Below are positions 24,001 to 36,959 of a DNA stretch of 64,000 nucleotides, piece after piece. The stretch's first letter is position 1, and every line of letters begins with the position of its first letter. The stretch covers positions 26,335,691 through 26,399,690 of the forward strand of contig NC_035161.2 in the NCBI RefSeq assembly GCF_001659605.2, in the 5' to 3' direction. The position numbers and the translations under genes were made by a program. This stretch comes from Manihot esculenta (taxonomy: Eukaryota; Streptophyta; Magnoliopsida; Malpighiales; Euphorbiaceae). The notes below the pieces were generated by a model, which saw only the letters and a program-made list of their open reading frames with translations, was not told the DNA's origin and made no database searches.

Positions 24001-26010
24001 CTTCCTAAGCAGCCTTCGAGCCTGTAGGGCCGATATCATACCTCTAGGCGTACCCCTCTTGTCTCCTCTGAAGACAACCTCTGACCCGTTCTGATCTCTG
24101 AACCTGACTACCTTGTCCCTGCAGTCCAAGGTAGCACCATGAGTAGATAGCCAATCCATCCCTAGAATGACATCAAAATCTGTCAAGTCTAGAACCACAA
24201 GGTCGGCGGAGAGGCATCTTCCCTCAACAAACACGGGACAATACCGGCAAACTGACTCTGCCACTGTCGGGTCACACTTGGGTCCACTGACCCATAGGGG
24301 ACACTCTAACCCAGAGACCATCAACCCTAATCTCTCAACTGCCCTCGGAGCAATAAAGGAATGAGATGCACCCGGGTCCATTAATGCATACACATCAGAA
24401 CACCCAATGATGAGATTACCTGACACCACGGTGTTGGATGTGTTCGCCTCCTGCTGAGTCATGGTGAAGATCCTAGCTGGAGCTGACGGACCTTCACCTC
24501 GGGAACCTGAAGAAGAGGCTGCTCCTCTCCCTCTACCTCTGCCACTGCCCTGAGTTGTGGCTGGAGCTGCTGGCTGTGCCACACTGCCTGAAGCTGTCTG
24601 CTGGGGTTGGCCCATGAAAGGTGCTCTAGGACAATCCCGAGCCATGTGTCCCTCCTGGCCACATCTGAAACATGCATTGGTCCCAAATCGACACTTTCCC
24701 TTGTGTGGCTTCCCACACCTTTGGCATTCTGCACCGTCTGAACCTGAACTCGAGCCACCGCCAAATCCCAGACCGGATTTCAGCTTATTCCAGAACTTGT
24801 TCTTCTTGGGCTTCTTGGTGTTACTCCATCTCTTACTACCTGAACTCTGAGTAGAGGGTCCTGGCCCTCCTCTGCCTGGGGTCTTAACCCCTGAAGACTG
24901 GGTCATCGACTGCTTCACTGACCCCTCAATTATAGCACTGGCCTCCATTCTTCGCGCCATATCTACCACAGTGTGAAAACTTTCCCTCTCAGCTGATTGA
25001 ATCAATGAGGAGTACCTGGACTGTAATTTCATGACATATCTCCTGGCCTTCTTTGCATCTGTATCTAGAGCTTGCCCTGAGAAGGGTAATAGCTCCAGAA
25101 ATTTATCTGTGTACTCCTCTATGCTCATGTCCTCTGTCTGTCTCAGTTGCTCGAACTCAATCATCTTCAGTTCTCTGGAACTATCCGGAAAGGCCCATCT
25201 AGCAAACTCATTGGCAAATTCCTCCCATGTCATATTATCAAGTCTCGGGTCCACATAGCACTTGAACCATTCCCGTGCCTTCTTGCACTTTAAAGTGAAC
25301 CCTGCCATCTCAATGGCTCTTCTATCATCTGCCCCTAGCTCATCAGTGATCGTCTTCACTGCTCTCAGGTATTCAAAGGGATCATCCCCTGACTTGTACT
25401 TAGGAGCATCCAGCTTAAGGTAAGCTGTCATCTTCACCTTACTCCCACTGGCTGAGCTAGGCCTAGGAGGTTGAGTAACTGGGGCTACTGGTTCTGTAGG
25501 TGGTGGAGGTGGGGGTGCAGCATTCCCCGAGGTGGGGTTCGCTGGGTTAGGATAGAAGGGTGAGGGTGGATAGGCTGGGTACTGTGGGTAAGGTGGATAG
25601 AAAGGTGGATAAGGCATGTGAGTAGGGTAGGGGTTAAAGCTGGAGTAATCCGATGTACTTCCCATCGGGTACCCGGGACTCTGTGCATAGGGTGGATAAT
25701 AGGGTGGAAAACCATACCCCGAGGCCTGAGTGCCTCCTTGTGACTCCCCTGTCCCTTCTTCTGACATGCTAACATCCAGATTTCCATCCCTTCTCTGATC
25801 TTCCTCCATAACCTCCCTCACGTCTGAAGAACTTCCTCCTCTTTCTGTCCCCCTTCTGCTAGTATCAAAAGACCTTCTAGGGTCCCTTGATACTCTTTCT
25901 CTGTTTACTCTGCATGACATTGCCCTAGGCAATGCTGGAGGACGGGCGCTCGTGCCCTCATCCTCTAGTGGGACTCCTGTCAATCGTGCAGATCGACGAG
26001 TTCCTCTCAT
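21034..26010 (-). CDS. T4 gag-pol polyprotein with chromodomain
   Basis: This 1658-residue open frame is read from the conserved MRGTRRSAR start; an upstream in-frame extension to 26079 is less likely. Domains are as in T2: Pro/Tyr-rich N-terminus, Gag ([13 protein letters not shown]), two-part cysteine region with a CCHC knuckle ([15 protein letters not shown]), protease (MDPGASHSF), reverse transcriptase ([13 protein letters not shown]), RNase H ([10 protein letters not shown]), integrase finger and core ([22 protein letters not shown]) and a C-terminal chromodomain ending YPHLF. All catalytic residues that I can recognise are present. The protein would form particles, copy the RNA and integrate the cDNA, with the chromodomain guiding insertion to heterochromatin. 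Its insertion into T3 fits that preference. Confidence 0.95.
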   Translation of the reverse strand: MRGTRRSARLTGVPLEDEGTSARPPALPRAMSCRVNRERVSRDPRRSFDTSRRGTERGGSSSDVREVMEEDQRRDGNLDVSMSEEGTGESQGGTQASGYGFPPYYPPYAQSPGYPMGSTSDYSSFNPYPTHMPYPPFYPPYPQYPAYPPSPFYPNPANPTSGNAAPPPPPPTEPVAPVTQPPRPSSASGSKVKMTAYLKLDAPKYKSGDDPFEYLRAVKTITDELGADDRRAIEMAGFTLKCKKAREWFKCYVDPRLDNMTWEEFANEFARWAFPDSSRELKMIEFEQLRQTEDMSIEEYTDKFLELLPFSGQALDTDAKKARRYVMKLQSRYSSLIQSAERESFHTVVDMARRMEASAIIEGSVKQSMTQSSGVKTPGRGGPGPSTQSSGSKRWSNTKKPKKNKFWNKLKSGLGFGGGSSSGSDGAECQRCGKPHKGKCRFGTNACFRCGQEGHMARDCPRAPFMGQPQQTASGSVAQPAAPATTQGSGRGRGRGAASSSGSRGEGPSAPARIFTMTQQEANTSNTVVSGNLIIGCSDVYALMDPGASHSFIAPRAVERLGLMVSGLECPLWVSGPKCDPTVAESVCRYCPVFVEGRCLSADLVVLDLTDFDVILGMDWLSTHGATLDCRDKVVRFRDQNGSEVVFRGDKRGTPRGMISALQARRLLRKGCQGYVAHVRELDRQVREPASVPVVREFLDVFPEELPGLPPTREIEFEIELMPGTRPISIPPYRMAPAELKELKEQLQDLVDKGFIRPSTSPWGAPVLFVRKKDGSLRLCIDYRQLNKVTTKNKYPLPRIDDLFDQLAGAGCFSKIDLRSGYHQLRIREEDIPKTAFRTRYGHYEFLVMPFGLTNAPAAFMDLMNRVFRPYLDHFVIVFIDDILVYSRNAEEHAHHLRIVLQTLREHGLYAKFSKCEFWLRSISFLGHIVSENGIEVDPKKVEAVTNWPRPTSVTEIRSFLGLAGYYRRFVQDFSKIATPLTRLTRKNQRFEWTDQCEESFEELKKRLTSAPVLALPTSNEDFTVFCDASRVGLGCVLMQNGRVIAYASRQLKRHELNYPTHDLEMAAVIFALKMWRHYLYGVKCEIFTDHKSLQHILSQRELNLRQRRWVELLSDYDCKIQYHPGKANVVADALSRKSLGSLSHITAERRPVVKEFYKLINEGLQMELSGTGVLIAQMRVTPVFLEQVAQKQHEDPELVKIARTVQSGKSEEFRFDSKGILRYGNRLCVPDDIGLKGDIMREAHNARYSVHPGATKMYQDLKRVYWWPAMKREVAQFVSACEVCQRVKLEHQKPAGMLNPLPIPEWKWENIAMDFVVGLPATSNRLDSIWVIVDRLTKSAHFIPVRSNYSVDKLAQVYVDEIVRLHGVPVSIVSDRGPQFTSRFWRSLQDAMGTRLDFSTAFHPQTDGQSERTIQTIEDMLRMCVLDFGGSWRQHLPLVEFAYNNSYHASIGMAPYEALYGRKCRSPVCWEEVGEKALAGPELVEITSRAVPLIRERIKTAASRQKSYADIRRRLVEFQEGDLVLLKVSPMKGVVRFGKKGKLAPRYIGPFEVLQKVGNVSYKLDLPASMERIHPVFHVSMLRKFVSDPGKVLSEPDVEIQEDLTYVEQPVRIMDTQIRKLRNKEIPMVKVLWNHHNMEECTWETRESMLQQYPHLF

Positions 26011-26268
26011 TCTGCTTCTGAAAAACAGCACAACCAAAACTTCAAACATCAGTATTATATGGTTCATGTGGGCACACATGAACCTACATCACATACATAG
26101 CAAACATAGCATATCATTTATGCACATGCACAATGTCATGGCATATCACAACATCAATCAAGACAGGACTCTATATCCTATCCTAGTGGACATGACTTTT
26201 CCTATTGTGCTTGACCTTCTATAACCTCTATGAGCCCGACACTCTAGGTCCGACCATATGAACCTAGG

Positions 26269-26280
26269 GCTCTGATACCA
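26269..26280 (-). other. T4 primer binding site (initiator-Met tRNA)
   Basis: The minus strand reads TGGTATCAGAGC three bases inside the 5' LTR edge. It would be lost from an RNA spliced between the donor at 26381 and the acceptor at 26018. Confidence 0.93.
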
Positions 26281-26283
26281 CTC

Positions 26284-28469
26284 TGTAATGCCCCGGAAAT
26301 CCGGACCGCTACCGGCGCTAGGATCCGGGTCGACTTAAGGCCGCCGGGACCCGTAGCAAGCCTGACATATAACCTGTACACCTGTATAATCCCATACATG
26401 ATCAACATCATACATAAAAATTAAAACTTCTTCTTGCATACATGCTATCAATCACCAACTCAACCTGTGCATACTCTGAACATTTACATAAATAAAGTCC
26501 CTCTGTGGGATCTCAACAAGCCTCGAAGGGCTATACAACATATGGAGAGTTGGTTTACTTAAACATCATAACATAAAGATCATGTAAAGATACAAATGGG
26601 ATTATCACATACTATGGTCAAGCACAGCTCTATCCTCAATAACATTAATACATAAAAAGACTAATCAACTATACATCATTTTACAAATTTGTCATGTCCA
26701 CAAATCTATCTATTGCAAACATGTGACAGACTTTTCTCTTCATAGCCTTCTCTATTTATCCCGTACCTGCAAATCTGGGGGTTAGGGGAGAGGGGTGAGC
26801 TAGATGCCCAGTGAGTAGAACTCTAAAAAAAAAATATTTTAAAACATGTTATCATGGAATGCATCACTGCACAAACATTTCACATCATGGACGGACTGAC
26901 CCAAAAATCCCTCAGCTCCATGCCCGGCCCTATTATGGGCACCACAGGACTTCGTATTGCCCGGCCCTATTATGGGCACCACAGGACTTCGTAGATCGGA
27001 GCTATTGCCCGGCCCTATTATGGGCACCACAGGACTTCGTACAAAGGGCTAGTGAGTCGTGCAATGTCCATCCCCCATCAACAACAAATAATAATGCAAT
27101 GCAACATAATTCGTGATTCTAATGCAAACAACCTATAATGTAATCATGATGCATGAAGCATGATAAAAACATTTAATTTCTTATTTTAAAAGGTTAAGTA
27201 TAGTCCCACTCACCTCTGGCTGACTCTGACAACTCTGTAGCAGCTGGCTCACTGCTGGAGTCCTTGGTTCCTCGGGTCCGAACCTACACAGGTGGACTCT
27301 AATGAGGGACCAAACATATATAAACATGACTCTAATATATCCCCCAAAAACCCCCTAAAATATCATGAAAACATCACAGAAAATATGCATGAAATGGTTG
27401 AACAGGGCACTTTCGGCGGCACCTTCGGCGGCCGAAAGTCCTGGACAGAGACGAAACTCAGCTAGGTTCGGCGGCACCTTCGGCGGCCGAAAGTGCCAGA
27501 CAGAGACGAAAGTCTCTTTTCGGGGGCAACTTCGGCAGCCGAAAGGCCTGCCTCCCCAGCCATGTTCGGCGGCCGAAAGTACCTTCGGCTGCCGAACCTG
27601 GTTTCTGCCAAAGGGCAGAAACTTGGCTCCCTTTGCCCATTTCGCCTCCAAACCTACCAATCATGCATATTTTTCAACCCAAAGCATGCATACAAGTTCC
27701 TAGGGGCTTCAAACAAGTATATGCCCCATCTACAACACTCCACAAACACACAATCAAGCCACATTGTTCATCAAACATCAAAAACCTAACATTTACTCAA
27801 ACATGTATATATCCCTAAACATGCCATTCTACCCCATGAATCTTGCATAAAACTTGTTTAAAACATAAAAAGACTTCAAGATCGACCCTTACCTCTTGAA
27901 GATCGAGAGTAGAGGCGATCTAACTTGGAGTTGGGAGAAATTTAGCTCCTTGGGTCTCCAAGCTCAAAACTTGCTCAAAACTCACAAATCTTCAAAACAA
28001 AAGGTATAAACTTGTGAAAACCATGAAAAATCTAAGGAAAACATTCAAGATTGAGGGAGGAGCGGCGAAGACTCACCTTGGCCGACAATGGGAGAGAAAA
28101 AGCTCGCCCGTGCGGACCAAGGGGACCCTTTTATAGTGGCTGGCCAGACCACGTTCGGGGGCCGAATGTGCCTCCGTATCCATGCAATGTTCGGCGGCCG
28201 AACCTGCATTTCCCTCACTCATACTTTCGGGGGCCTAACGTGCCTCCGCATGCATGCACGTTCGGCGGCCGAACCTGACTTTCGGCGGCCGAACCTGAGT
28301 TTTTCCTTAGAGAATTTTCATGCAAAACTCATTTAAAAACATACTTAAAAACATTAATATACATGAAAACATTTTATAAAGCATGATTTTACCCTTCTAG
28401 AGGCTTCCGACATCCGAGATTCCACCGGACGGTAGGAATTCCGATACCGGAGTCTAGCCGGGTATTACA
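26284..28469 (-). repeat. T4 5' LTR with promoter and spliced-leader signals
   Basis: This 2186-bp LTR carries, on the minus strand in transcription order: TATAAAA (28129-28135), a donor AG/GTAAG (exon edge at 27893), an acceptor TGTGTAG/G (27283), a donor GAG/GTGAGT (27214), an acceptor TTTGCAG/GTACGG (26766) and a donor CAG/GTGTAC (26382). The matching last acceptor TTTTTCAG lies outside the LTR at 26018, seven bases before the gag start. The splice reading is inference from site sequence and conservation between copies. Confidence 0.85.
28129..28135 (-). promoter_or_regulatory. T4 LTR TATA box
   Basis: TATAAAAGGG on the minus strand lies about 335 bases into the 5' LTR. The first splice-like donor follows about 240 bases downstream. 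The same box is in the T4 3' LTR (20565-20571) and in both T5 LTRs. Confidence 0.7.
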
Positions 28470-28846
28470 GGGCCTTTTATAGGTGGCTGGCCAGGCCACC
28501 TTCGGAAGCCGAAGGCGACTCCAAAACTCATGCATGTTCGGCGGCCGAACATGAGGTTCGGCGGCCGAACCTGGATTTCCCTCAATGGTCTTTTTCATTC
28601 AAAACTCAATTTCTTTCTTACTTAAAACCATAAAATACATGAAAACATTTTATAAAAATATGTTTTTACCCTTCTAGAGGTTTCCGACATCCGAGATTCC
28701 ACCGGACGGTAGGAATTTCGATACCGGAGTCTAGCCGGGTATTACATTCTCCCCTCCCTTAAGAACATTTGTCCCCGAATGTTCCTCAAACTAGCACATG
28801 CATAGCATAAAACATAAACATACATACAAAGCACATAACACTCACC

Positions 28847-29350
28847 TTAGAAGAGATAAGGATATTGCTGGAGCATGGACTCCCGTGTCTTCCAGGTACA
28901 CTCTTCGATGTTGTGGTGATTCCAAAAGACTTTCACCATCGGGATTTCTTTGTTCCTTAGCTTTCTGATTTGGGTGTCTAGGATCCGTACTGGCTGCTCA
29001 ATATAGGTGAGATCTCCAAGGATCTCCACATCAGGCTCACTAAGAACCTTGCCCGGATCCGACACGAACTTTCGTAACATGGAAACATGGAAAACCGGAT
29101 GGATTCTCTCCATTGAAGCAGGTAAGTCCAACTTGTACGATACATTCCCAATCTTTTGCAAGATTTCAAAGGGTCCGACGTACCGTGGAGCTAACTTATC
29201 CTTCTTCCCAAACCGAATCACCCCTTTCATAGGAGACACCTTGAACAATACCAAATCTCCCTCCTGAAACTCCACATGCTTCCTGCGGACATCTGCATAG
29301 CTATTTTGCCTGCTCACAGCAGTTTTGATCCTTTCTCTGATTATGGCCAC
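28847..29350 (-). pseudogene. T3 integrase C-terminus and chromodomain (fragment)
   Basis: This frame of about 167 residues holds the end of the integrase (motifs [26 protein letters not shown]) and a chromodomain ending YPYLF. It runs to 29350, where T5 is inserted. The continuing part is at 39230-39891. It is a gene remnant, not an independent gene, although the initiating-looking Met near the T5 junction could mislead an annotator. Confidence 0.88.
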
Positions 29351-31604
29351 TGTAACAGCCCGGAAATCCGGACCGCTACCGGCGCTAGGATCCAGATCGG
29401 CGTAAGGCCGCCGGGACCCGTAGCAAGCCTAACATAACCTGTAATCCTGTTTAATCCCATACATGATCAACAATACTCATAAACCTGTAAACATTCTCAT
29501 AGAACAACCAAGCTCAACCTGTACATAAACATAAACATAACATAAACCTCCACTGGAGCCCTCATCAAATGCTCCAATGGGGTATCTCATCATACATAAG
29601 CTTGGTTGAAACATAGCCTCATATCTCATATCATAAAGACCATGTACCTACAAGTGGGATTAACAATCTGTATCGGTCAAGCACAACTCTATCCTCAATA
29701 TTCAAATTACATAACATAACTTAAAACACTTTTACATTACATCATAATCATTTGTCATGTCCACAATCTATCTATGACTTCATAACTCTGGCTGACCTCC
29801 TGGTCTACCCTGTACCTACACATCTGATATTAGGGGAGGGGGGTGAGCTACAATAGCCCAGTGAGCAGAATAGAAAAACATGTATTTAAAATATTTCATG
29901 CTTCCATGAAATGCAACACATCACAAACATATCACATAAGGATGGTATTGTCACCTATAGTCCTCAACATAGTCCAATCGTGCCAGGGGCGTAGAATGGG
30001 CCTCACTGGTCTTTCTCTTACATACATAACATAACATAACATTCCAATATGCCAGGGGCGTAGAATGGGCCTCACTGGTCTTTCTCTTAACATAGTCCAG
30101 GGGCGTAGAATGGGCCTCACTGGCAATCCATACCGTATCCTCATCGTATCATATCATAGGAGGACTAGAGGATCATCCAATAGCCAATCCGCATCCACAA
30201 CATATTATGCAATGCAACATATTCGTGATTACTAATGCAAACACCCTATAATATCACATGGCATATATGATGCATGAACATGCTCAAAAAGTTATATTTC
30301 ATTTATTTAAAAAAAAAACTTAAGGTTTATTCCACTCACCTCTGGCTGAAACTCTATAAACTCTGATGCAGCTATCTCACTGCTGGGGTCCTCGGTTCCT
30401 CGGGTCCGAACCTACACAGGTGGACACCAATGAGGGACCAAACATACATAAACATAACTCTAATCTACTCCCCAAAAACCCCCTAAAACATCATGAAATA
30501 ATCATGGAAACACATGCATGAAATGGCTGGACAGGGCACTTTCGGCGGCAGGTTCGGCGGCCGAAAGTCCCTCCAGAGCCGAAAGTCAGGCACTTTCGGC
30601 GGCACCTTCGGCGGCCGAAAGTCCCAGACAGAGACGAAAGTCTCTTTTCGGGGGCAACTTCGGCAGCCGAATGTTGCCTCCACAAAGGGGGTTCGGCGGC
30701 CGAAAGTCACTTCGGCGGCCGAACCTGAGCTTCTCCCGAAGGGCAGAAACTCAGTTCCTCTATGCACATTTCGCCTCCCAAGCTCAAATCATGCAAAAAC
30801 TAGTTCTAAAACATGCATACATATCATATATTACACCTAGGGGTCTCAAACTAACATATACCCCAACTACAACACAAAAACAAGCTACATTGTTCATCAA
30901 AGCATCAAAACCCATAAACTCATCAATAAGCCTAAACATGCATCTCTACCCATAGATCTTGCATAAAACTTATTTAAAACACATAAGGAGCTTAAGATCA
31001 GCTCTTACCTCTTGAAGATCGAGAGAGAGACGACCTAAACTCGGAGATCCAAGCAAATGGGTTCCTGAGTCTCCCAAGCTCCAAAACTTGGTTTAAATGC
31101 TCAAAACTTGGAATGTGAGTTTAAAACTCAAGAAAAATGGAAGAGATTTGGAGGAAGAACACAAGAGGTGCAAAGGGAAGGTTGGAAGCTTGCTGTGGCC
31201 GAAAATGGGAGAAAGCTCGCCCATTTCGGCTAAGTGCCCCTTTTATAGGCGGCTGGCCAGGCCACGTTCGGGGGCCGAATGTGCCTCCGCATCCATGCAA
31301 TGTTCGGCGGCCGAACTTGACTTTCGGCGGCCGAAACTGGACTTCCCTAACTCATGCTTTCGGGGGCCTAACGTGCCTCCAAAACGCATGCATGTTCGGC
31401 GGCCGAACTTGACTTTCGGCGGCCGAACCTGGGTTTTCCTCCAAGGACTTTTCATGCAAAAACTCATTTAATTTCATACTTAACATCGTAAAACACATTA
31501 AAACATTTTTATAAAACATGATTCTACCCTTCTAGAGGTCTCCGACATCCGAGATTCCACCGGACGGTAGGAATTCCGATACCGGAGTCTAGCCGGGTAT
31601 TACA
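29351..31604 (-). repeat. T5 3' LTR
   Basis: The LTR has three copies of a TGCCAGGGGCGTAGAATGGG repeat (about 29978-30125), TTCGGCGGCCGAA clusters (about 30538-30730 and 31265-31435), TATAAAA on the minus strand at 31241-31247 and the AGGTAAG donor at 31004-31010. Confidence 0.92.
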
Positions 31605-31620
31605 TTCTCCCCCCCTTAAG
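31605..31620 (-). other. T5 polypurine tract
   Basis: The minus strand shows the same CTTAAGGGGGGGAGAA-type run beside the 3' LTR. Confidence 0.87.
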
Positions 31621-31712
31621 AACATTCGTCCCCGAATGTTCCTCAACTAGTACATGCATAACATAAAACATAACATACATACTAAACACATAGAACACAT
31701 AGATACTAACCT

Positions 31713-34700
31713 CTAAAAGAGATGGGGATACTGTTGGAGCATGGACTCCCGTGTCTCCCAGGTACACTCCTCAATATTGTGGTGGTTCCAAAGGACTTTC
31801 ACCATCAGGATTTCCTTGTTTCTCAACTTTCTGACCTGAGTGTCAAGAATCCGTACTGGCTGCTCTACATAGGTGAGATCCTCTTGGATCTCTACATCAG
31901 GCTCACTAAGAACCTTGCCCGGATCTGACACGAACTTTCTCAACATTGAAACATGGAAAACCGGATGGATTCTTTGCATGGAAGCAGGTAAATCCAGCTT
32001 GTACGACACATTCCCAATCTTTTGCAAGATTTCAAAGGGTCCAATGTATCGTGGGGCTAGTTTACCTTTCTTCCCGAAGCGAACCACCCCTTTCATTGGA
32101 GACACCTTGAGCAATACTAGATCCCCCTCCTGAAAGTCTACCTGTCTTCTGCGGATGTCTGCATAACTCTTCTGTCTGCTTGCAGCAGTCTTGATTCTTT
32201 CTCTGATTAAGGGTACCACCCTGCTGGTGATCTCTACTAGCTCAGGCCCTGCCAAGGCCTTTTCTCCAACTTCCTCCCAGCAAACAGGTGACCTGCACTT
32301 CCTCCCATATAAAGCTTCATATGGAGCCATCCCGATGCTAGCATGATGGCTGTTATTGTAAGCAAACTCCACCAAAGATAGATGTTGCCTCCAAGAACCG
32401 CCAAAGTCTAGCACACACATCCTTAGCATATCTTCTATGGTCTGGATGGTCCTCTCTGACTGTCCGTCTGTCTGTGGATGGAAGGCAGTGCTGAAATCCA
32501 ACCTAGTACCCATAGCACTCTGCAGACTCCGCCAAAACCTGGAGGTGAACTGGGGCCCTCTATCTGACACTATAGATACCGGGACCCCATGCAGTCTGAC
32601 AATCTCGTCAACATACACTTGCGCTAACTTATCCACAGAGTAGTTGCTCCTAACTGGAATGAAGTGAACAGATTTAGTAAGTCTGTCCACAATCACCCAT
32701 GGAGTCTAATCTGTTGGACGTTGCCGGTAACCCCACTACAAAATCCATAGCTATATTCTCCCATTTCCACTCTGGAATAGGTAGCGGGTTAAGCATTCCA
32801 GCTGGCTTCTGATGTTCCAGCTTCACCCTCTGACAAACTTCGCAGGCTGACACAAACTGTGCCACTTCTCTCTTCATAGCTGGCCACCAATAAACTTTCT
32901 TCAGATTCTGATACATTTTGGTGGCTCCGGGGTGAATGCTGTATCTTGCATTATGAGCCTCTCTCATAATGTCTCCTTTTAGCCCAATGTCATCTGGTAC
33001 ACACAATCGACTCCCATAGCGGAGGATCCCCTTACTGTCGAATCTGAACTCACTGTCCTTGCCTGACTGAACAGTCCTGGCAATCTTTACTAACTCTGGG
33101 TCCTCATGCTGTTTTTGAGCCACTTGCTCCAGAAACACGGGCGTCACTTTCATCTGAGCAACTAAAGCACCTGTACCAGACAACTCCAACTGTAGACCTT
33201 CCTCAATGAGCTTGTAAAACTCTTTCACCACTGGTCTCCTCTCTGCCGTGATGTGGGATAGACTGCCTAGTGACTTCCGGCTTAGGGCGTCTGCCACGAC
33301 ATTCGCCTTACCCGGATGGTACTGAATCTTGCAATCATAGTCACTCAGCAACTCTACCCATCTTCTCTGTCTCAAGTTCAAATCTCTCTGACTCAAGATG
33401 TGCTGCAGGCTCTTATGATCTGTGAAGATCTCACATTTTACCCCATAGAGGTAATGCCTCCACATCTTGAGTGCAAAGATGACTGCTGCCATCTCAAGAT
33501 CGTGTGTGGGGTAATTCAACTCATGCCCCTTCAGTTGTCTAGAGGCGTAAGCGATCACCCTGCCATTCTGCATCAACACACAACCCAAGCCTACTCTGGA
33601 TGCATCACAGAACACTGTGAAGTCCTCATTACTAGTCGGCAGAGCTAACACTGGTGCTGAAGTTAACCTCTTCTTGAGCTCCTCAAAACTTCCTTCACAC
33701 TGATCGGTCCATATGAACCTCTGGTTCTTTCTGGTCAATCTGGTTAGAGGAGCTGCAATCTTTGAGAAGTCTTGAACGAACCTCCTGTAATAACCAGCCA
33801 AACCCAAGAAACTCCTGATCTCCGTCACTGAAGTGGGTTTAGGCCAGTTAGTCACAGCCTCTATCTTCTTGGGGTCTACTTCAATTCCGTTCTCTGACAC
33901 TACATGCCCCAAGAATGAGATGCTCTTCAACCAGAACTCACACTTGGAGAACTTGGCATACAAGCCATGTTCCCTCAAGGTCTGCAGAACTATCCTCAGA
34001 TGATGGGCATGCTCCTCTGCACTCCTGGAATACACTAAGATATCATCTATGAAGACAATAACAAAGTGATCCAAGTACTGTCTAAACACTCTGTTCATGA
34101 GGTCCATGAATGCTGCAGAGGCGTTGGTCAGCCCGAACGGCATCACAAGGAACTCAAAATGCCCATATCTGGTCCTGAAAGCTGTCTTTGGCACATCTTC
34201 TTCTCTGATCCTCAGCTGATGATACCCATATCTCAGATCTATTTTGGAGAAACAACCCGCTCCTGCTAGCTGGTCGAATAGATCGTCGATCCTTGGCAAT
34301 GGGTACTTATTCTTGGTAGTGACTTTGTTCAACTGCCTATAGTCGATACAAAGTCTAAGGGATCCATCCTTCTTTCTTACAAACAGCACTGGAGCACCCC
34401 AGGGTGAGGTACTCGGTCGGATGAAGCCCTTGTCTACCAACTCTTGCAACTGTTCTTTCAATTCTTTCAACTCAGCTGGTGCCATCCTGTAGGGAGGGAT
34501 AGAGATCGGTCTAGTTCCAGGCATCAGTTCAATCTCGAACTCTATCTCCCTAACAGGTGGTAAACCTGGCAACTCGTCTGGGAACACATCTAAAAACTCA
34601 TTGACCACTGGCACTGCGACGGGTTCTCTAATCTGACTGTCTAGCTCTCTCACATGAGCCAAATACCCCTGACATCCCCTCCTAAGCAACCTACGAGCCT

Positions 34701-36703
34701 GAAGAGATGAGATCAAACCTCTAGGTGTACCCCTCCTGTCTCCTCTGAAGACGACCTCTGATCCATCCTGATCTCTGAACCTGACTACCTTGTCCCTGCA
34801 GTCCAAGGTAGCGCCATGGGTAGATAACCAGTCCATCCCTAGAATGACGTCAAAATCTGTCAACTCTAGAACCACAAGGTCGGCGGACATGCATCTCCCC
34901 TCAACAAAAACTGGACTACACTGACAGACTGACTCTGCCACTGATGGATCACACTTGGGTCCACTGACCCAGAGAGGACACTCTAACCCAGAGACCATTA
35001 ATCCCAACCTCTCTACGGCCCTCGGAGCAATAAAAGAATGAGATGCACCAGGGTCCATTAATGCATACACATCAGAACACCCAATGACTAAATTACCTGC
35101 CACCACGGTGTTAGATGCATCTGCCTCCTGCTGTGTCATGGTGAAGATCCTTGCTGGAGCTGACGGACCCTCACCTCTGAACCCTGCTGAAGAAGAGGCT
35201 GACCCTCTCCCTCTGCCTCTGCCACTGGCCTGTGTCATGGCTGGAGCTGCTGGCTGAGCCACACTACCAGAAGCTGTCTGCTGAGACTGTGTCACAAAAG
35301 CTGCTCTAGGACACTCCCGTGCCATGTGTCCCTCCTGCCCACATCTGAAGCAGGCTGATGTCCCAACCAGACATACTCCTCTGTGCGGTCTCCCACATTT
35401 CTTACATACTGCATTCTCTGCACCTGAGCTCAAGCCACTTCCTAATCCCAGACCTGACTTGATCTTGTTCCAGAACTTGTTCTTCTTAAACTTCTTGGTG
35501 GTACTGCCCCACCTCTTACTACCTGAGCTTAAGGAAGAAGGATCCACTTTTCCCCTACCTGGGGTTTTGGAACCAGAAGGCTGTGCTGCTGACTGTTTGA
35601 CTTTTCCCTCGATGATAGCACTAGCCTCCATCCTCCTAGCCATGTCTACTATGGCATGAAAACTCTCTCTATCTGCTGACTGTATCAAGGAGGAATACCT
35701 GGAATGAAGCTTCATGATATACCTCCTTGAATTTCTTCTGATCTGTATCAAGGTTCTGCCCAGCAAATGGCAGCAACTCCATAAATCTGTCAGTATATTC
35801 ATCTACACTCATGTCATCAGTTTGTCTCAACTGCTCGAATTCTATCATCTTCAATTCCCTTGAACTATCAGGGAAAGCCCACCCTGCAAATTCATTAGCA
35901 AACTCCTCCCATGATAGACTATCCACCTTCGGTTTCACATAGCTCTTGAACCACTCACGGGCCTTCTTGCATTTTAGTGTGAACCCAGCCATCTGAATGG
36001 CTCTACTGTCATCCGCTCCTATCTCATCTGTTATCGCCTTGACCCTCTCAAGGTACACAAACGGGTCATCACCGGTTTCAAACTGGGGAGCACCCAACTT
36101 CATATAATCAGTCATTCTGACCTTGCTCCCTCCAGATGAGCTAGGTTGAGGTATTTGGGTTCCTGGGACAGTAGGTGCTGCTGGTGGTGGAGGAGGTGCA
36201 ACATTTTCTGTGGTAGGGTTTGCTGGATTTGGATGGTAGGGTGGTGGTGGATACATAGGATACTGTGGGTATGGTGGGTAATATGGTGGGTATGGCATCT
36301 GTGTGGGGTAAGGGCTAAAACTAGGGTAATCCGATGTACCTCCCATCGAATACCCGGGATTCTGTGAGAAAGGTGGGTAATGAGGTGGCTGAACAAAACC
36401 CGAGGCCTGAGTGCCTCCTTGGGACTCTCCCATACCTTCCTCTGACATACTCATCCCCAAACTGTCATCCCTCCTCTGGTCCACATCCATGTCATCTCCC
36501 ACGTCTTCTGACATGCCACCTTGAACGGTTCCTCGTACTGATCTGCTTCTTCCCAGATCTAAAGACCTTCTAGGGTCTCTCACTGCTCGGTCCCTGTTGG
36601 ACCTACTCGACATTGCCCTAGGCAATGTTGGAGGACGGGCGCTCATGCCCTCATCCTCAGGTGGCACTCCAGTCAATCTTGTAGATCGACGAGTTCCTCT
36701 CAT
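31713..36703 (-). pseudogene. T5 gag-pol, split by two frameshifts
   Basis: Gag starts at the conserved MRGTRRSTR (36703). It is read to about 35735, where one extra base relative to the T1 sequence changes the frame inside Gag. Pol then runs in another frame from about 35735 to 32700, with CCHC knuckle, protease (MDPGASHSF), RT (FIDD), RNase H and the integrase finger. At 32700/32701 two bases (AT) present in T2, T3 and T4 are missing, which shifts the integrase core and chromodomain into a third frame (31713-32696). The protein domains are otherwise well kept, so both lesions look recent. RT shows a Tyr in place of a conserved Ser ([11 protein letters not shown]). Confidence 0.9.
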
Positions 36704-36959
36704 CCTGTTTTCTGAAAACAGCACACATAGCACAAACATTAGCACCATATGGTTCATGTGGGCACACATGAACCCTCATCACATACATTACATAGCATAA
36801 CATATCATTTATGCACATGCATATAATCATGGCATATCACATCATCATGTAAGACAGGACTCCACATCCTATCCTAGTGGACATGACCTTTCCTATTGTG
36901 CTTGACCTGCTATAACATCTATGAGCCCGACACTCTAGGTCCGACCATACAAACCTAGG

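Larger units (their letters stand above)
18719..28469 (-). mobile_element. T4: complete, apparently intact Tekay-type chromovirus
   Basis: T4 is a full-length minus-strand element of 9.75 kb. LTRs lie at 18719-20925 and 26284-28469, the polypurine tract at 20926-20941, gag-pol at 21034-26010 and the primer site at 26269-26280. The target duplication GGGCC is perfect (18714-18718 and 28470-28474) and lies in the T3 LTR beside its TATA box. LTR differences found by eye are about four substitutions, an A-run difference and a 20-bp deletion in the right LTR between two copies of the TTCGGCGGCCG motif. Open frame and young LTRs make it a candidate for recent activity. Confidence 0.95.
15780..28746 (-). 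repeat. T3 3' LTR, split by the hairpin element and T4
   Basis: The LTR resembles that of T1 most closely. It carries three copies of a GTGCCAGGGGCGTAGCATGG-type repeat (about 16419-16560), TTCGGCGGCCGAA clusters, the splice-like donor AGGTAAG at 18480-18486 and the usual end CCGGGTATTACA at 28746. Insertions occupy 17444-18451 and 18719-28469. T4 landed directly beside the LTR's TATA box: its target duplication GGGCC at 28470-28474 is followed by TTTTATAGG. Confidence 0.88.
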
